Shown: positions 17,556 to 25,999, counted from the first letter of the stretch. The stretch: 64,000 nt of DNA from Mycobacterium kyorinense (GCF_001672775.1 NZ_LZKJ01000093.1:1-64000), one strand, 5' to 3'. The notes: a model not told the origin generated them from the sequence alone. Numbers and translations: made by a program.

Positions 17556-17661
17556 GCCGCACTGCCCGTGAGGTGGTGGAGTTGCCAGCATCGAGGTCAT
17601 CCGCGTCGTCGACGGCAAGATCACCGAGGTGTGGAACTGTGGCTACAAGCAAGGGGTGTGA
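17552..17661 (+). pseudogene. Internally deleted SnoaL-like gene
   Basis: A GTG overlapping the hydrolase stop (GTGA) begins M-S-R-T-A-R-E-V-V-E, a usual start for SnoaL-like proteins. In another frame the DNA reads IEVIRVVDGKITEVWNCGYK and stops at TGA 17659-17661, the usual end of the same family (D-G-K-I-x-E-x-W). The two ends are about 110 bp apart in total and out of frame, where an intact gene is about 400 bp. The next gene's GTG overlaps its stop, so the operon spacing of the lost gene is preserved. Confidence 0.65.
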
Positions 17662-18707
17662 AATTGAGCGGTCGCGTGCTCGACGAACTTGGCTATTATC
17701 TGCTGGCCGGAGCCGGTGGTGAGGGGCCGGCCAGCCTGATGGACGAAGCCCGACGCGGTGAAGAGCTGGGCTTCGGGACGGCTTTCATCTCCGAGCGCTG
17801 GAACGTCAAAGAGGCATCGTCGCTCGTCGGCGCCGCTTGCGCTGTCACGTCACGTATGCAGATTGCCACCGCCGCAACTAATCACAACACTCGACATCCG
17901 TTGATCACCGCGTCGTGGGCCACCACCATGCATCGGCTTTCCGGCGGGCGGTTCACCTTGGGCATCGGTCGTGGCGTGGCCGCGATGTACGCGGCGTTCG
18001 GCATACCGGCGGTGACCACCGCTGCGATGGAGGACTGGGCTCAGGTCATGCGCCGGCTGTGGCACGGCGAGGTGATCTTCAACCACGACGGCCCGATGGG
18101 CAGCTACCAGGTGCTGTTCCTCGATCCCGATTTCAACGAGGACATCCGGCTGGCGTTGGTGGCTTTCGGACCGCAGTCACTTGCCCTGGGCGGTCGTGTC
18201 TTCGACGACGTCGTCCTGCACACCTACTTCACGCCGGAGACTTTGCAGCGTTGCGTCAAAACCGTCAAGGACGCGGCGGAGAAAGCCGGTCGTGACCCAG
18301 ACAGTGTGCGGGTGTGGTCGTGTTTGGCCACCGTCGGCGATCATCTTCCCGAACAGCTGCGCCTGAAGAAGACCGTCGCACGGCTCGCCACTTATCTTCA
18401 GGGCTACGGGGACCTTTTGGTGCAGACCAATAACTGGGATCCCGCGGTGCTGCAGCGCTTTCGGGAGGATCCGGTGGTGACGTCGATCGCCGGTGGCATC
18501 GACCACAAGGCCACCCCCGACCAGATCGAACACGTCGCGGGCTTGATTCCCGAGGAATGGCTGGAACCGTCGGCAACCGGATCAGCCGGCCAATGCGTAA
18601 AACGCATCCGCAAAGAGTTCGACTACGGCGCCGACGCGGTGATCATGCACGGCGCCACGCCCGACGAGTTGGCGCCGATCGTCGCCGATTATCGAGTGAG
18701 CCAATAG
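17658..18707 (+). CDS. LLM-class (F420-dependent) oxidoreductase
   Basis: A 349-residue luciferase-like TIM-barrel protein. The start is most likely GTG 17658 (VKLSGRVLDELGYYLLAGAG), overlapping the end of the SnoaL-like remnant; the frame is open further upstream only as non-homologous sequence. Family marks are EELGFGTAFISERWNVKEAS, ATAATNHNTRHPL, HRLSGGRFTLGIGRG and the C-terminal DGADAV-like stretch FDYGADAVIMHGATPDEL. In mycobacteria such proteins usually use coenzyme F420 for hydride transfer; the substrate is not predictable. It precedes the SDR at 18715 by seven bases. Confidence 0.88.
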   Translation: MKLSGRVLDELGYYLLAGAGGEGPASLMDEARRGEELGFGTAFISERWNVKEASSLVGAACAVTSRMQIATAATNHNTRHPLITASWATTMHRLSGGRFTLGIGRGVAAMYAAFGIPAVTTAAMEDWAQVMRRLWHGEVIFNHDGPMGSYQVLFLDPDFNEDIRLALVAFGPQSLALGGRVFDDVVLHTYFTPETLQRCVKTVKDAAEKAGRDPDSVRVWSCLATVGDHLPEQLRLKKTVARLATYLQGYGDLLVQTNNWDPAVLQRFREDPVVTSIAGGIDHKATPDQIEHVAGLIPEEWLEPSATGSAGQCVKRIRKEFDYGADAVIMHGATPDELAPIVADYRVSQ

Positions 18708-18714
18708 GAGAGAC

Positions 18715-19551
18715 ATGTCGAAGTACTTGACGGGCAAGGTCATTATCGTCACCGGCGCCGCGAGCGGCTTCGGCAGGCTGATCTCGGAAAAATGCGCTGC
18801 CGGCGGCGCAAAGGTCGTCGGCGTGGATGTCAACGCCGAGAGCCTGAACGAGGTCTTCGACGGCATCAGGGCTGCCGGCTTCGAAGGCAGCGGCCATGTC
18901 GCCGATGTCACCGACATGGGCCAGGTCAAAGCGGCGGCCCGACATGCCGTCGACACCTACGGTGCCATCGACGTCATCGTGAACAACGCCGGCGTGATGC
19001 CGCTGGCATTCTTCGCCGATCATGAACGCGCGTGGGAGAAATGGCATAAAGCGATCGACATCAACATCAAGGGCGTCGTGAACGGCATCGCGGCTGTCTA
19101 CGACACGATGATCCAACAGGGCCGTGGACAGGTCATCAACATCTCGTCCATCTACGGTAACGCCGGGACCGAGGGCTCCGGGGTCTACAGCGCGACCAAG
19201 GCTGCCGTCGATGCGCTCTCGGAGTCGTTACGCGTTGAGGCCCAAGGCAAGATCAAGGTGACGACCGTCAAGCCTACCGGCGTGTTGGGAACCAATCTCG
19301 CCAGCTGGGTGGTCAACGAAGCGGCGGTCATCGGTATCGTCGGGCACAAAACTGCTCAATTCTCGGAGAATGTCGACGATTTGACGAACGGTTCCCTTCG
19401 ACCGCAGCAGACGGACATCGACTCGATACAGTACTGGCTGATCACGCCCGACGACCTGGCGAACGCGGTGGTGCACGTCATCGACCAGCCGTGGGGGATC
19501 AACCTCAGCGACGTCACGGTGCGGGCAACCGGCGAGAATTACGTCTACTGA
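18715..19551 (+). CDS. Short-chain dehydrogenase/reductase
   Basis: A 278-residue classical SDR. TGAASGFG (13-20) binds NAD(P), followed by NNAG (90-93), the Ser in INISS (about 144-145), and Tyr158-x-x-x-Lys162 (YSATK). It would oxidise an alcohol or reduce a ketone. AGGAGAG directly precedes the ATG. It is the last gene of the run beginning at 15292, and its stop faces the carboxylase gene across hairpin repeat copy 2. Confidence 0.92.
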   Translation: MSKYLTGKVIIVTGAASGFGRLISEKCAAGGAKVVGVDVNAESLNEVFDGIRAAGFEGSGHVADVTDMGQVKAAARHAVDTYGAIDVIVNNAGVMPLAFFADHERAWEKWHKAIDINIKGVVNGIAAVYDTMIQQGRGQVINISSIYGNAGTEGSGVYSATKAAVDALSESLRVEAQGKIKVTTVKPTGVLGTNLASWVVNEAAVIGIVGHKTAQFSENVDDLTNGSLRPQQTDIDSIQYWLITPDDLANAVVHVIDQPWGINLSDVTVRATGENYVY

Positions 19552-19564
19552 TCTCCCCAAATAG

Positions 19565-19628
19565 GCGCGAGCGTGCGCAAAAACGGTAATTTCCCCGGCG
19601 TGTCGGCCGGGAACACGCACGCTCGCGC
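19565..19628. repeat. Hairpin repeat copy 2 between convergent genes (probable bidirectional terminator)
   Basis: GCGCGAGCGTGC (19565-19576) and GCACGCTCGCGC (19617-19628) are a perfect 12-bp inverted repeat. Read on the other strand, the element matches copy 1 at 7518-7583 over almost its whole length. It lies between the SDR stop at 19551 and the carboxylase stop at 19636. Confidence 0.78.
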
Positions 19629-19635
19629 AGAAAAG

Positions 19636-21138
19636 TTACGGCAGGATCGCTGTTCGCATCACTGGTTCGGGGGCGGCTTGGCGGCTGTGCAGACCGCGTT
19701 GCAGCGTGGCCAACAGCGCGTCGCGGGTTTCGCGGGGATCGATGAGCTCGTCGAAACCCATGTGCTCAGCCGACCGATACGACGCCTGCAGCTCGGCGTT
19801 GCGCAGTTTGGCCGAAAGGTCTTCTCCGGCATGTGATGCGCGGCTCAGCGCCGCCGCGCTCATCGCGCCCATCGTCGCACCCGGATACGCGAACGTCGCT
19901 GCCTGAGAATCAAAGCCGAGCAGCGACATCACCATCGACCCGAACCCATAGGCTTTGCGCAACGTGACGTGCAGCTTGATCGTCGTGGCCGCGGTCTGCG
20001 CGGCGAACATTCGCCCGCCGGCGCGCAGCACGCCCTGACGCTCCGACCGGCTGCCCGGCAGCATCCCCGGGTTGTCGGCCAGAAACACGATCGGCAGGTG
20101 AAACGAGTCGGCCACCATGATGAAATGCGCTGCCTTGTCGGCGGCATCGGCGTCGATCGAACCCGCCAGCACCTGCGGCTGGTTGGCCACCACCGCCACC
20201 GGGTGACCGCCCAGGTGTGCAAGCGCACAGATGATGGCCCGCCCGAACTGCGGCTGCACCTCGAACCAGTCGGGGCGGTCGAAGATGACGTCGAGCACCG
20301 CGCGCATGTCGTAGACCCGCCGGTTGTCGCGAGAGACGATCTCGAGTAGCTCCGGCGTCGGCCGCGGCTCGGCGGTCTCGTCGGTCGTCAGCGATGGGGG
20401 ATAGGACCAGGCGCTCGACGGAAAGTAGGACAGGTAACGCCGGACGTCGGCGAGTGTGGCCTCGTCGTCTTCGGCGACGTTGTGAATTACGCCGCTGGGC
20501 AACGCGACATCCGGGCCGCCCAGGTCTTCCTTGGAAATGTCTTCTCCCGTCGACTCTTTGACGACGGGCGGACCGGCGGTGAAGATCGCGCCCTGCCGGC
20601 TCATGATCCGAAAGTCGCACACTGGCGCCACCAAGGCGCCGTGCCCAGCCGACGGACCGAGCACCGCGGCGACCGTGGGCACCCGTCCCGAGCACTGCGC
20701 CTGGGCAAGCAGGTCGGTCGGTGTGCGGCCGTAATGCCCTCCGGTGGGCCGGAAGCCGGCGCCTTCCAACAGCATCACCAACGGAATCTTGTCGCGCAGC
20801 GCCAATTCGGCGATCCGGTACCGCTTGGAGTTGCCTCCGGGCCCGATGCTGCCCGCCAACGTGGTGAAGTCCTCGGCGCCGACCATCACCGGCGAGCCGT
20901 TGACCAATCCGGAACCCACCACGATCGCGTCGGCGGCCGCGTCGCCGCCGACCAGCGTGCCCAGCTCGCGAAACGTCCCCGGGTCCAGCAGTCGCTCCAC
21001 CCGGGCGCGCGCGTCGAGCTTGCCCTTGCCGCGGTGCTTGGCCAGTCGCTCCTCGCCGCCCATGCCCCACGCGTATTGACGGCGGCGATCGAGATCGTCG
21101 AGCGTCTCCTCCCAATCGGGGGGCTTCGTCATCCGCAT
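19636..21138 (-). CDS. Acyl-CoA carboxylase carboxyltransferase (beta) subunit
   Basis: A 500-residue AccD/PccB-type protein that transfers carboxyl from biotin to an acyl-CoA. It starts with the family pattern WEETLDDLDRRRQYAWGMGG ... RLAKHRGKGKLDARARVERL. It contains the acyl-CoA oxyanion segment LLEGAGFRPTGGHYGR, GPSAGHGALVAPVCDF, and the second-lobe segment FLADNPGMLPGSRSER. No biotin carboxylase/carrier subunit gene is nearby, so it must borrow one. Two in-frame ATGs exist (21138 and 21132); the second is better spaced from GAGG. It diverges from the LLM gene at 21239 with an operator between them. Confidence 0.9.
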   Translation of the reverse strand: MRMTKPPDWEETLDDLDRRRQYAWGMGGEERLAKHRGKGKLDARARVERLLDPGTFRELGTLVGGDAAADAIVVGSGLVNGSPVMVGAEDFTTLAGSIGPGGNSKRYRIAELALRDKIPLVMLLEGAGFRPTGGHYGRTPTDLLAQAQCSGRVPTVAAVLGPSAGHGALVAPVCDFRIMSRQGAIFTAGPPVVKESTGEDISKEDLGGPDVALPSGVIHNVAEDDEATLADVRRYLSYFPSSAWSYPPSLTTDETAEPRPTPELLEIVSRDNRRVYDMRAVLDVIFDRPDWFEVQPQFGRAIICALAHLGGHPVAVVANQPQVLAGSIDADAADKAAHFIMVADSFHLPIVFLADNPGMLPGSRSERQGVLRAGGRMFAAQTAATTIKLHVTLRKAYGFGSMVMSLLGFDSQAATFAYPGATMGAMSAAALSRASHAGEDLSAKLRNAELQASYRSAEHMGFDELIDPRETRDALLATLQRGLHSRQAAPEPVMRTAILP

Positions 21139-21185
21139 GTCCTCACTCGTCGACGGGTTGATTAGAGCCTAACCTCCATTGACCC

Positions 21186-21204
21186 TACTGAATTGCTTAC
21201 TGTA
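21186..21204. promoter_or_regulatory. Operator copy: TACTGAAT-TGC-TTACTGTA
   Basis: The left half matches 6/8 and the right half 7/8. It lies 47 bp upstream of the carboxylase start and 34 bp upstream of the LLM start. Confidence 0.55.
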
Positions 21205-21238
21205 GCGTCTGCGACATGGGTGTCTGGCTGGCGCCGCG

Positions 21239-22246
21239 ATGAAGGTTGACGGCGGCCTTTTCAGCGACCTGGCTCGGGTGCCGGAATTAGCGGGCACACT
21301 GGAAAAACGCGGCTACGACGGCTGCTGGACCGGTGAGATCAACCACGATCCGTTTCTTCCGCTGCTGCTGGCCGCCGAACACACCTCGCGCCTGGAACTG
21401 GGCACCAGTATTGCGGTGGCGTTCGCCCGCAACCCGATGACCGTGGCCAACCTCGGCTGGGACCTGCAGACCTACTCGCAGGGTCGGTTCATTCTCGGGC
21501 TGGGCACGCAGATCAAGCCGCACATCGAAAAGCGATTCAGCATGCCGTGGAGTCATCCCGTGCGCCGGATGCGCGAATTCGTGCTGGCGCTGCACGCGAT
21601 CTGGTCGGCGTGGAAGGACGGCACCAGGCTGCGGTTCGAAGGCGAGTTCTATACCCACAAGCTCATGACGCCGATGTTCACCCCGGAGCCGCAGCCGTAT
21701 CCGGCGCCGAAGGTCTTCATCGCCGCGGTGGGCGAAGCGATGACCGAGATGTCGGGCGACGTCGCGGACGGATTACTGGTCCACGCATTCACCACCAGGC
21801 GCTACCTGCACGAGGTGACGATTCCGGCGCTGGAGCGTGGCATGCGACGTTCCGGCCGGGAACGCAGCGGGTTTCAGGTGGCGTGCCCGGTGTTCACCGT
21901 GACCGGTAACGACGATGCCGAGTTGGAGGGCGCCGCGGCGCGAGTCCGCAAACAGATTGCCTTCTATGGCTCGACGCCGGCTTATCGCAAGGTTCTCGAG
22001 TTGCATGGGTGGGGGCAGGTGGCAACGGAACTGCATCGGCTTTCGCTGCAAGGCGAATGGGACGCGATGAGCGCGGTGATCGACGACGAGATACTCGAGG
22101 CGTTCGCGGTCGTTGCGCCGGTCGAAAAGCTGGCCGCCGCGCTTGCAAGCCGGTGCGACGGCGTGATCGACCGGGTGATGCCGTCGCTTCCCCACACCCT
22201 TCCGGAGGCCACTGTCACCGCTGTGCTGCAAGAGTTGCGTGAGTAA
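21239..22246 (+). CDS. LLM-class (F420-dependent) oxidoreductase
   Basis: A 335-residue luciferase-like protein related to the TIGR03617-type mycobacterial group. Segments include LEKRGYDGCWTGEINHDPFL near the N-terminus, LELGTSIAVAFARNPMTVAN, YSQGRFILGLGTQIKPHIE and the C-terminal RCDGVIDRVMP. A hydride transfer with F420 is the family expectation. The ATG at 21239 is overlapped by the stop of an eight-codon open frame (ATG 21216, reading MGVWLAPR, TGA 21240-21242), so translation may be coupled to this mini-frame. I see no strong ribosome site directly before 21239. It is followed ten bases later by a P450 gene. Confidence 0.88.
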   Translation: MKVDGGLFSDLARVPELAGTLEKRGYDGCWTGEINHDPFLPLLLAAEHTSRLELGTSIAVAFARNPMTVANLGWDLQTYSQGRFILGLGTQIKPHIEKRFSMPWSHPVRRMREFVLALHAIWSAWKDGTRLRFEGEFYTHKLMTPMFTPEPQPYPAPKVFIAAVGEAMTEMSGDVADGLLVHAFTTRRYLHEVTIPALERGMRRSGRERSGFQVACPVFTVTGNDDAELEGAAARVRKQIAFYGSTPAYRKVLELHGWGQVATELHRLSLQGEWDAMSAVIDDEILEAFAVVAPVEKLAAALASRCDGVIDRVMPSLPHTLPEATVTAVLQELRE

Positions 22247-22255
22247 GGAACCGCC

Positions 22256-23491
22256 ATGACCACACCCACGATGGACGATGCCGCCAAACTGCTCGCCGAT
22301 CCGCTGGCCTATACCGACGAGCCGAAATTGCATGCGGCGCTGACCCATCTTCGGGCCAACGCTCCGGTGTCGCGGGTCGACGTGCCGAACTATCGGCCGT
22401 TCTGGGCGATCACCAAACACGTCGACATCATGGATATCGAGCGGGAAAACATGCTGTTCACCAACTCGCCGCGCCCGGTATTGGTGACCGCGGAGGCCGA
22501 CGAGATGCAAGCTGCTGTCGGAGTGCGCACATTGATCCACCTCGATGACCCCGAGCATCGTGACCTGCGAGCTATCGGCGCTGATTGGTTCCGGCCGAAG
22601 GCCATGCGGGCCTTGAAGGTCCGCGTCGACGAACTCGCCAAGTCCTACGTTGACAAGATGGCGGCGATCGGCCCGGAATGCGACTTCGTGCAGCAGGTCG
22701 CGGTGAACTATCCGCTGTATGTCATCATGTCGCTTCTGGGTCTGCCCGAATCCGACTTTCCGCTGATGCTCAAGCTGACCCAAGAACTGTTCGGCAGCGA
22801 CGACGACGAGTACAAACGTGGCGCCACAGTGGAGGACCAATCCACCGCCCTGCTGGAAATGTTCCAGTACTTCACCGCGTTGACCGCCGCACGGCGCGAA
22901 AACCCCACCGAGGACCTGGCGTCCGCCATCGCCAATGCCCGTATCGACAGTGAGCCGTTGTCGGATATCGACACCGTTTCGTACTACGCGATCGTGGCCG
23001 CGGCCGGCCACGACACTACCAGCGCAACGATTTCCGGTGGCCTGCACGCTCTGATCGACAACCCCAATCAGTTACAACGCCTGCGCGACGATCTAGGATT
23101 GATGCCGCTGGCCGTCGAGGAGATGATCCGCTGGGTCACCCCCGTTAAGGCATTCATGCGCACCGCCGCTGAAGACACCACGGTGCACGGAGTGCCGATC
23201 GCCAAGGGGGAGTCGGTGCTGCTGTCGTATGTGTCGGCCAACCGCGACGAGGATGTCTTCGAGACCCCCTTCCGCTTCGACGTCACCCGGGATCCCAACA
23301 AACACTTGTCCTTCGGCTACGGTGTGCACTTCTGTTTAGGCGCGGCCTTGGCCCGTATGGAAGTCAACAGCTTCTTCACCGAACTACTGCCGCGCCTGAA
23401 ATCTATTGAGCTGGCCGGTGAACCGCAGTTCGTCGCCACCACGTTCGTCGGAGGCCTCAAGCACTTGCCGGTACGCTACTCCTTTCGGTAG
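22256..23491 (+). CDS. Cytochrome P450
   Basis: A 411-residue P450 with standard motifs: I-helix AAGHDTT, K-helix E-x-x-R in EEMIRW, and heme loop FGYGVHFCLG with ligand Cys360. It differs clearly from the other two P450s of the island, which have AGLETT and FAxGxHxCLG, and it belongs to the general actinobacterial sterol/terpene-type soluble P450s. AAGGA precedes the ATG. It forms an operon with the LLM gene and ends six bases before the stop of the convergent alcohol dehydrogenase, with no room for a terminator. Confidence 0.93.
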   Translation: MTTPTMDDAAKLLADPLAYTDEPKLHAALTHLRANAPVSRVDVPNYRPFWAITKHVDIMDIERENMLFTNSPRPVLVTAEADEMQAAVGVRTLIHLDDPEHRDLRAIGADWFRPKAMRALKVRVDELAKSYVDKMAAIGPECDFVQQVAVNYPLYVIMSLLGLPESDFPLMLKLTQELFGSDDDEYKRGATVEDQSTALLEMFQYFTALTAARRENPTEDLASAIANARIDSEPLSDIDTVSYYAIVAAAGHDTTSATISGGLHALIDNPNQLQRLRDDLGLMPLAVEEMIRWVTPVKAFMRTAAEDTTVHGVPIAKGESVLLSYVSANRDEDVFETPFRFDVTRDPNKHLSFGYGVHFCLGAALARMEVNSFFTELLPRLKSIELAGEPQFVATTFVGGLKHLPVRYSFR

Positions 23492-23497
23492 CGCAAC

Positions 23498-24655
23498 TCA
23501 CCCGTTCCCGAAATCGAGGACGCCCCGGATGATTTTGCCGTTCAGCAGGTCCACATACGCCTCGTTGATGTCGTCGAGCCGGTAGCGCCTGGTGATCATT
23601 TCGTCGAGCTGTAGCTGGCCGGTCTGGTAGAGCCGGGCTAGCCGGAAGACGTCGGCCTTCGGGTTGCACGACCCGAACACCGTGCCTGCCAACGTTTTGT
23701 TCATCAAGATGAAGTCCTGCAGGTCGAGGTTGACCGAGCGGGTCAGCTGAGAGGTCATGCCGGTCAGCACGCAGGTGCCACCCTTGCGGGTGAGTTGTAG
23801 CGCATCGCGGACGTCGTCGGGCGTGATCAGCGACGGCGAAACCACCACCGCGTCGGCCATCACCCCGTAGGTCAGCGCCCGCACCAGATCCAGTGCCTCA
23901 GCGGCGGAAGCAGCGCTGTGGGTGGCGCCGAACTGGAGCGCCGATTTCTGTTTGAACTCCACCGGGTCGACCGCGATGATGCGTGCGGCGCCGTTGATGC
24001 GGGCACCCTGGACCGCGCCGGTGCCGATGCCGCCGACACCGACGACGACGACGGTGTCGCCGCCCCGGATCGCGCCGCGGTTGGCGACCGATCCGTATCC
24101 GGTCGGGATAGCGCAAGCCAGCAACGCAGCCGGAGCCAGTGGTATGTCCCGTTCGATCTTGACCAGCGAATTAGCCGCCACCACAGTGTGTTCGGCAAAT
24201 GCGCCGATCTTGGAAATGTGGCCCAGTGGTTTGCCGTCCAGTGTGTGGTGACGAAACGTCCCGTCGGTAGGCATACCGGGAGTCAACGTTCCGATTCCGG
24301 TGTCGCAGAGGTACTCCATCCCCGTTGCACACCAACGGCATTGACCGCATACCGCGACGAACGATGTCACCACATGGTCACCAGGCGCCAATTCGGTGAC
24401 ACCTGGGCCGACTTCGACCACCCGGCCGGACCCCTCGTGACCGCCGATGGTCGGGAACATCGTCGGCAGCCCCAGCGACCGAAGTACCTCGTTGGGCGCG
24501 GACATGTCGCCTTTGAGGATGTGGTCGTCGGAATGGCACAGCCCGGCGGCCGCCATCTCGATCAGAACCTCGCCGGCGCGAGGCGCGTCGAGCTCGAATT
24601 CCTCGACAGCCCAAGGACCGCCGACGTCGTGCAGAATCGCCGCCCGGCTCCTCAT
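23498..24655 (-). CDS. Zinc-dependent alcohol dehydrogenase, NDMA-dependent type
   Basis: A 385-residue medium-chain alcohol dehydrogenase. Catalytic zinc ligands are Cys40 (AAGLCHSD) and His73-Glu74 (GGHEGSG). The structural zinc site is C103-x2-C106-x2-C109-x7-C117. The Rossmann motif is VGVGGIGTGAVQG. The N-terminus MRSRAAILHDVGGPW and the middle of the protein match the group whose bound NAD is recycled by N,N-dimethyl-4-nitrosoaniline in assays (an actinobacterial speciality). Its start overlaps the P450 stop by four bases (24652-24655), so a P450-made alcohol is a likely substrate. Confidence 0.92.
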   Translation of the reverse strand: MRSRAAILHDVGGPWAVEEFELDAPRAGEVLIEMAAAGLCHSDDHILKGDMSAPNEVLRSLGLPTMFPTIGGHEGSGRVVEVGPGVTELAPGDHVVTSFVAVCGQCRWCATGMEYLCDTGIGTLTPGMPTDGTFRHHTLDGKPLGHISKIGAFAEHTVVAANSLVKIERDIPLAPAALLACAIPTGYGSVANRGAIRGGDTVVVVGVGGIGTGAVQGARINGAARIIAVDPVEFKQKSALQFGATHSAASAAEALDLVRALTYGVMADAVVVSPSLITPDDVRDALQLTRKGGTCVLTGMTSQLTRSVNLDLQDFILMNKTLAGTVFGSCNPKADVFRLARLYQTGQLQLDEMITRRYRLDDINEAYVDLLNGKIIRGVLDFGNG

Positions 24656-25866
24656 GACGTCGCGGTGAAGGTGACCGGAAGTTTGTTGGGGGAGCGGAAG
24701 GTGAGCCCCACGATCCTGGCTTCGTCGTCGGACGCCAGCGTCAGGTTTCCCACCCGGTCGAAGAGACTATTGAGCATGACCCGCGTCTCCAGCCGGGCCA
24801 AATGCATTCCCAGGCACATGTGAATGCCACCGGCGAAGGACAGATTCGCTTGCCGTGGGCGGTGGATGTCGAACATGTTCGGATTGCTCCAGCGCCTTTC
24901 GTCGCGGTTGGCCGAGCCCATGCACAGGTCGACCTGCGCGCCGGATGGGATTGTCCGCCCACCTATTTCGACGGCTTCGGTGGTCGTCCGCGGAACCGTG
25001 GTCAGCGGTGTCTCATATCGCAGGCCTTCTTCGAATGCAGCCGGGATCAGCGACCGGTCCTGGTAGACCGTCGCCAGTTGTTCGGGATGGGTCAGCAGCA
25101 GGTGGAGCAGGTTGCCCGAGGAGCGGTAGGTGGTTTCCAGGCCGGCCGGCAGCAGCAGCCGCAGAAAGGAAATGATGGCCTCGTCGGTCAGCTTCTCACC
25201 GTCGATCTCAGCGGCAACGAGGTCGCCGATGATGTCATCGGTGATCTTGCGGCGCCGCTGCTCCACTTGCGCGAGGAAGTAGTCGTGCAGTTCGATCGAT
25301 GCCCTTAGTCCCGCCTCGATATCGACTGGGATCGAGATCAAGTCGAAAGACAATCGCCGAAACAAGTCAAGGTCGTCGCGGGGCAGCCCAAGTAGCGTGG
25401 CGGCGACCCGGGTGGGGAACTCGAACGTCAAAGCCTTGACCAGATCGGCTGTGCCGTCGTTCTTGATCTCATCGACCAACTGATCGCAGACCGGCGCGAT
25501 CACCGACGGTTCCCAGCGCTCCAGCGCCGTGGCACGAAAAGCTTTGGCTACCAGGTTGCGATGGTCGTGATGCTCCTTGCCACCCATCGCCAAGATCGTG
25601 TGCCCGATCACCAACCCGATGGTCTGATCGTAGGCATGCGAGCTAAAGATCTGGTCGTCGCGGAAAGCCCGGAATACGTCGTCGTACCCGAACAAGACCC
25701 ACTCGTCGTCGGGCACCAACTCTGGCGGCAACTGTGATTGGTCGGTGAGCGTTCCGTGCCAGACCGGCTCGGTGTGCCGCATGTGTTCGAAGAACGGATA
25801 TGGGCTGGTTTCGCCGGTGGGGTCGAGCGTGACGGACTGGCCGTGCGGGTCGGTGCCGATGGGCAT
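24652..25866 (-). CDS. Cytochrome P450
   Basis: A 404-residue P450 paralogous to that at 8830-10038. The heme loop is FAGGIHMCLG with Cys351; E-x-x-R is in EEGLRYETPL; the I-helix is [13 protein letters not shown] with Glu in place of Asp. The two share NRDERRW/NRDEHRW and the [20 protein letters not shown] ends, which suggests duplication inside the island. AGGAGGGA precedes the ATG. An inverted repeat, GCTATC-N8-GATAGC, lies 60 bp upstream and is unlike the other operators. It is co-transcribed with the alcohol dehydrogenase. Confidence 0.93.
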   Translation of the reverse strand: MPIGTDPHGQSVTLDPTGETSPYPFFEHMRHTEPVWHGTLTDQSQLPPELVPDDEWVLFGYDDVFRAFRDDQIFSSHAYDQTIGLVIGHTILAMGGKEHHDHRNLVAKAFRATALERWEPSVIAPVCDQLVDEIKNDGTADLVKALTFEFPTRVAATLLGLPRDDLDLFRRLSFDLISIPVDIEAGLRASIELHDYFLAQVEQRRRKITDDIIGDLVAAEIDGEKLTDEAIISFLRLLLPAGLETTYRSSGNLLHLLLTHPEQLATVYQDRSLIPAAFEEGLRYETPLTTVPRTTTEAVEIGGRTIPSGAQVDLCMGSANRDERRWSNPNMFDIHRPRQANLSFAGGIHMCLGMHLARLETRVMLNSLFDRVGNLTLASDDEARIVGLTFRSPNKLPVTFTATS

Positions 25867-25925
25867 CAGCGTCCCTCCTGGGCAACCGGTAGGGCCGTCC
25901 CGGACCAGCCGTCCGGGCGAACCTC

Positions 25926-25945
25926 GCTATCATAATATAGATAGC
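25926..25945. promoter_or_regulatory. Inverted repeat GCTATC-N8-GATAGC upstream of P450
   Basis: A perfect 6-bp inverted repeat with an AT-only centre (ATAATATA), 60 bp upstream of the P450 start. It may be an operator, or may overlap a promoter -10 region. It does not match the 19-bp operator family. Confidence 0.4.
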
Positions 25946-25999
25946 AACGAAGCCCAACGGTCGATGCCTCATGCACCCAGGCGCGGACGAGTCAGTCGG

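Noticed and set aside
21773..23047. A 424-codon open frame on the minus strand
   Set aside because: It covers the antisense of the LLM and P450 genes and has low-complexity His/Arg/Gly-rich text with no domain.
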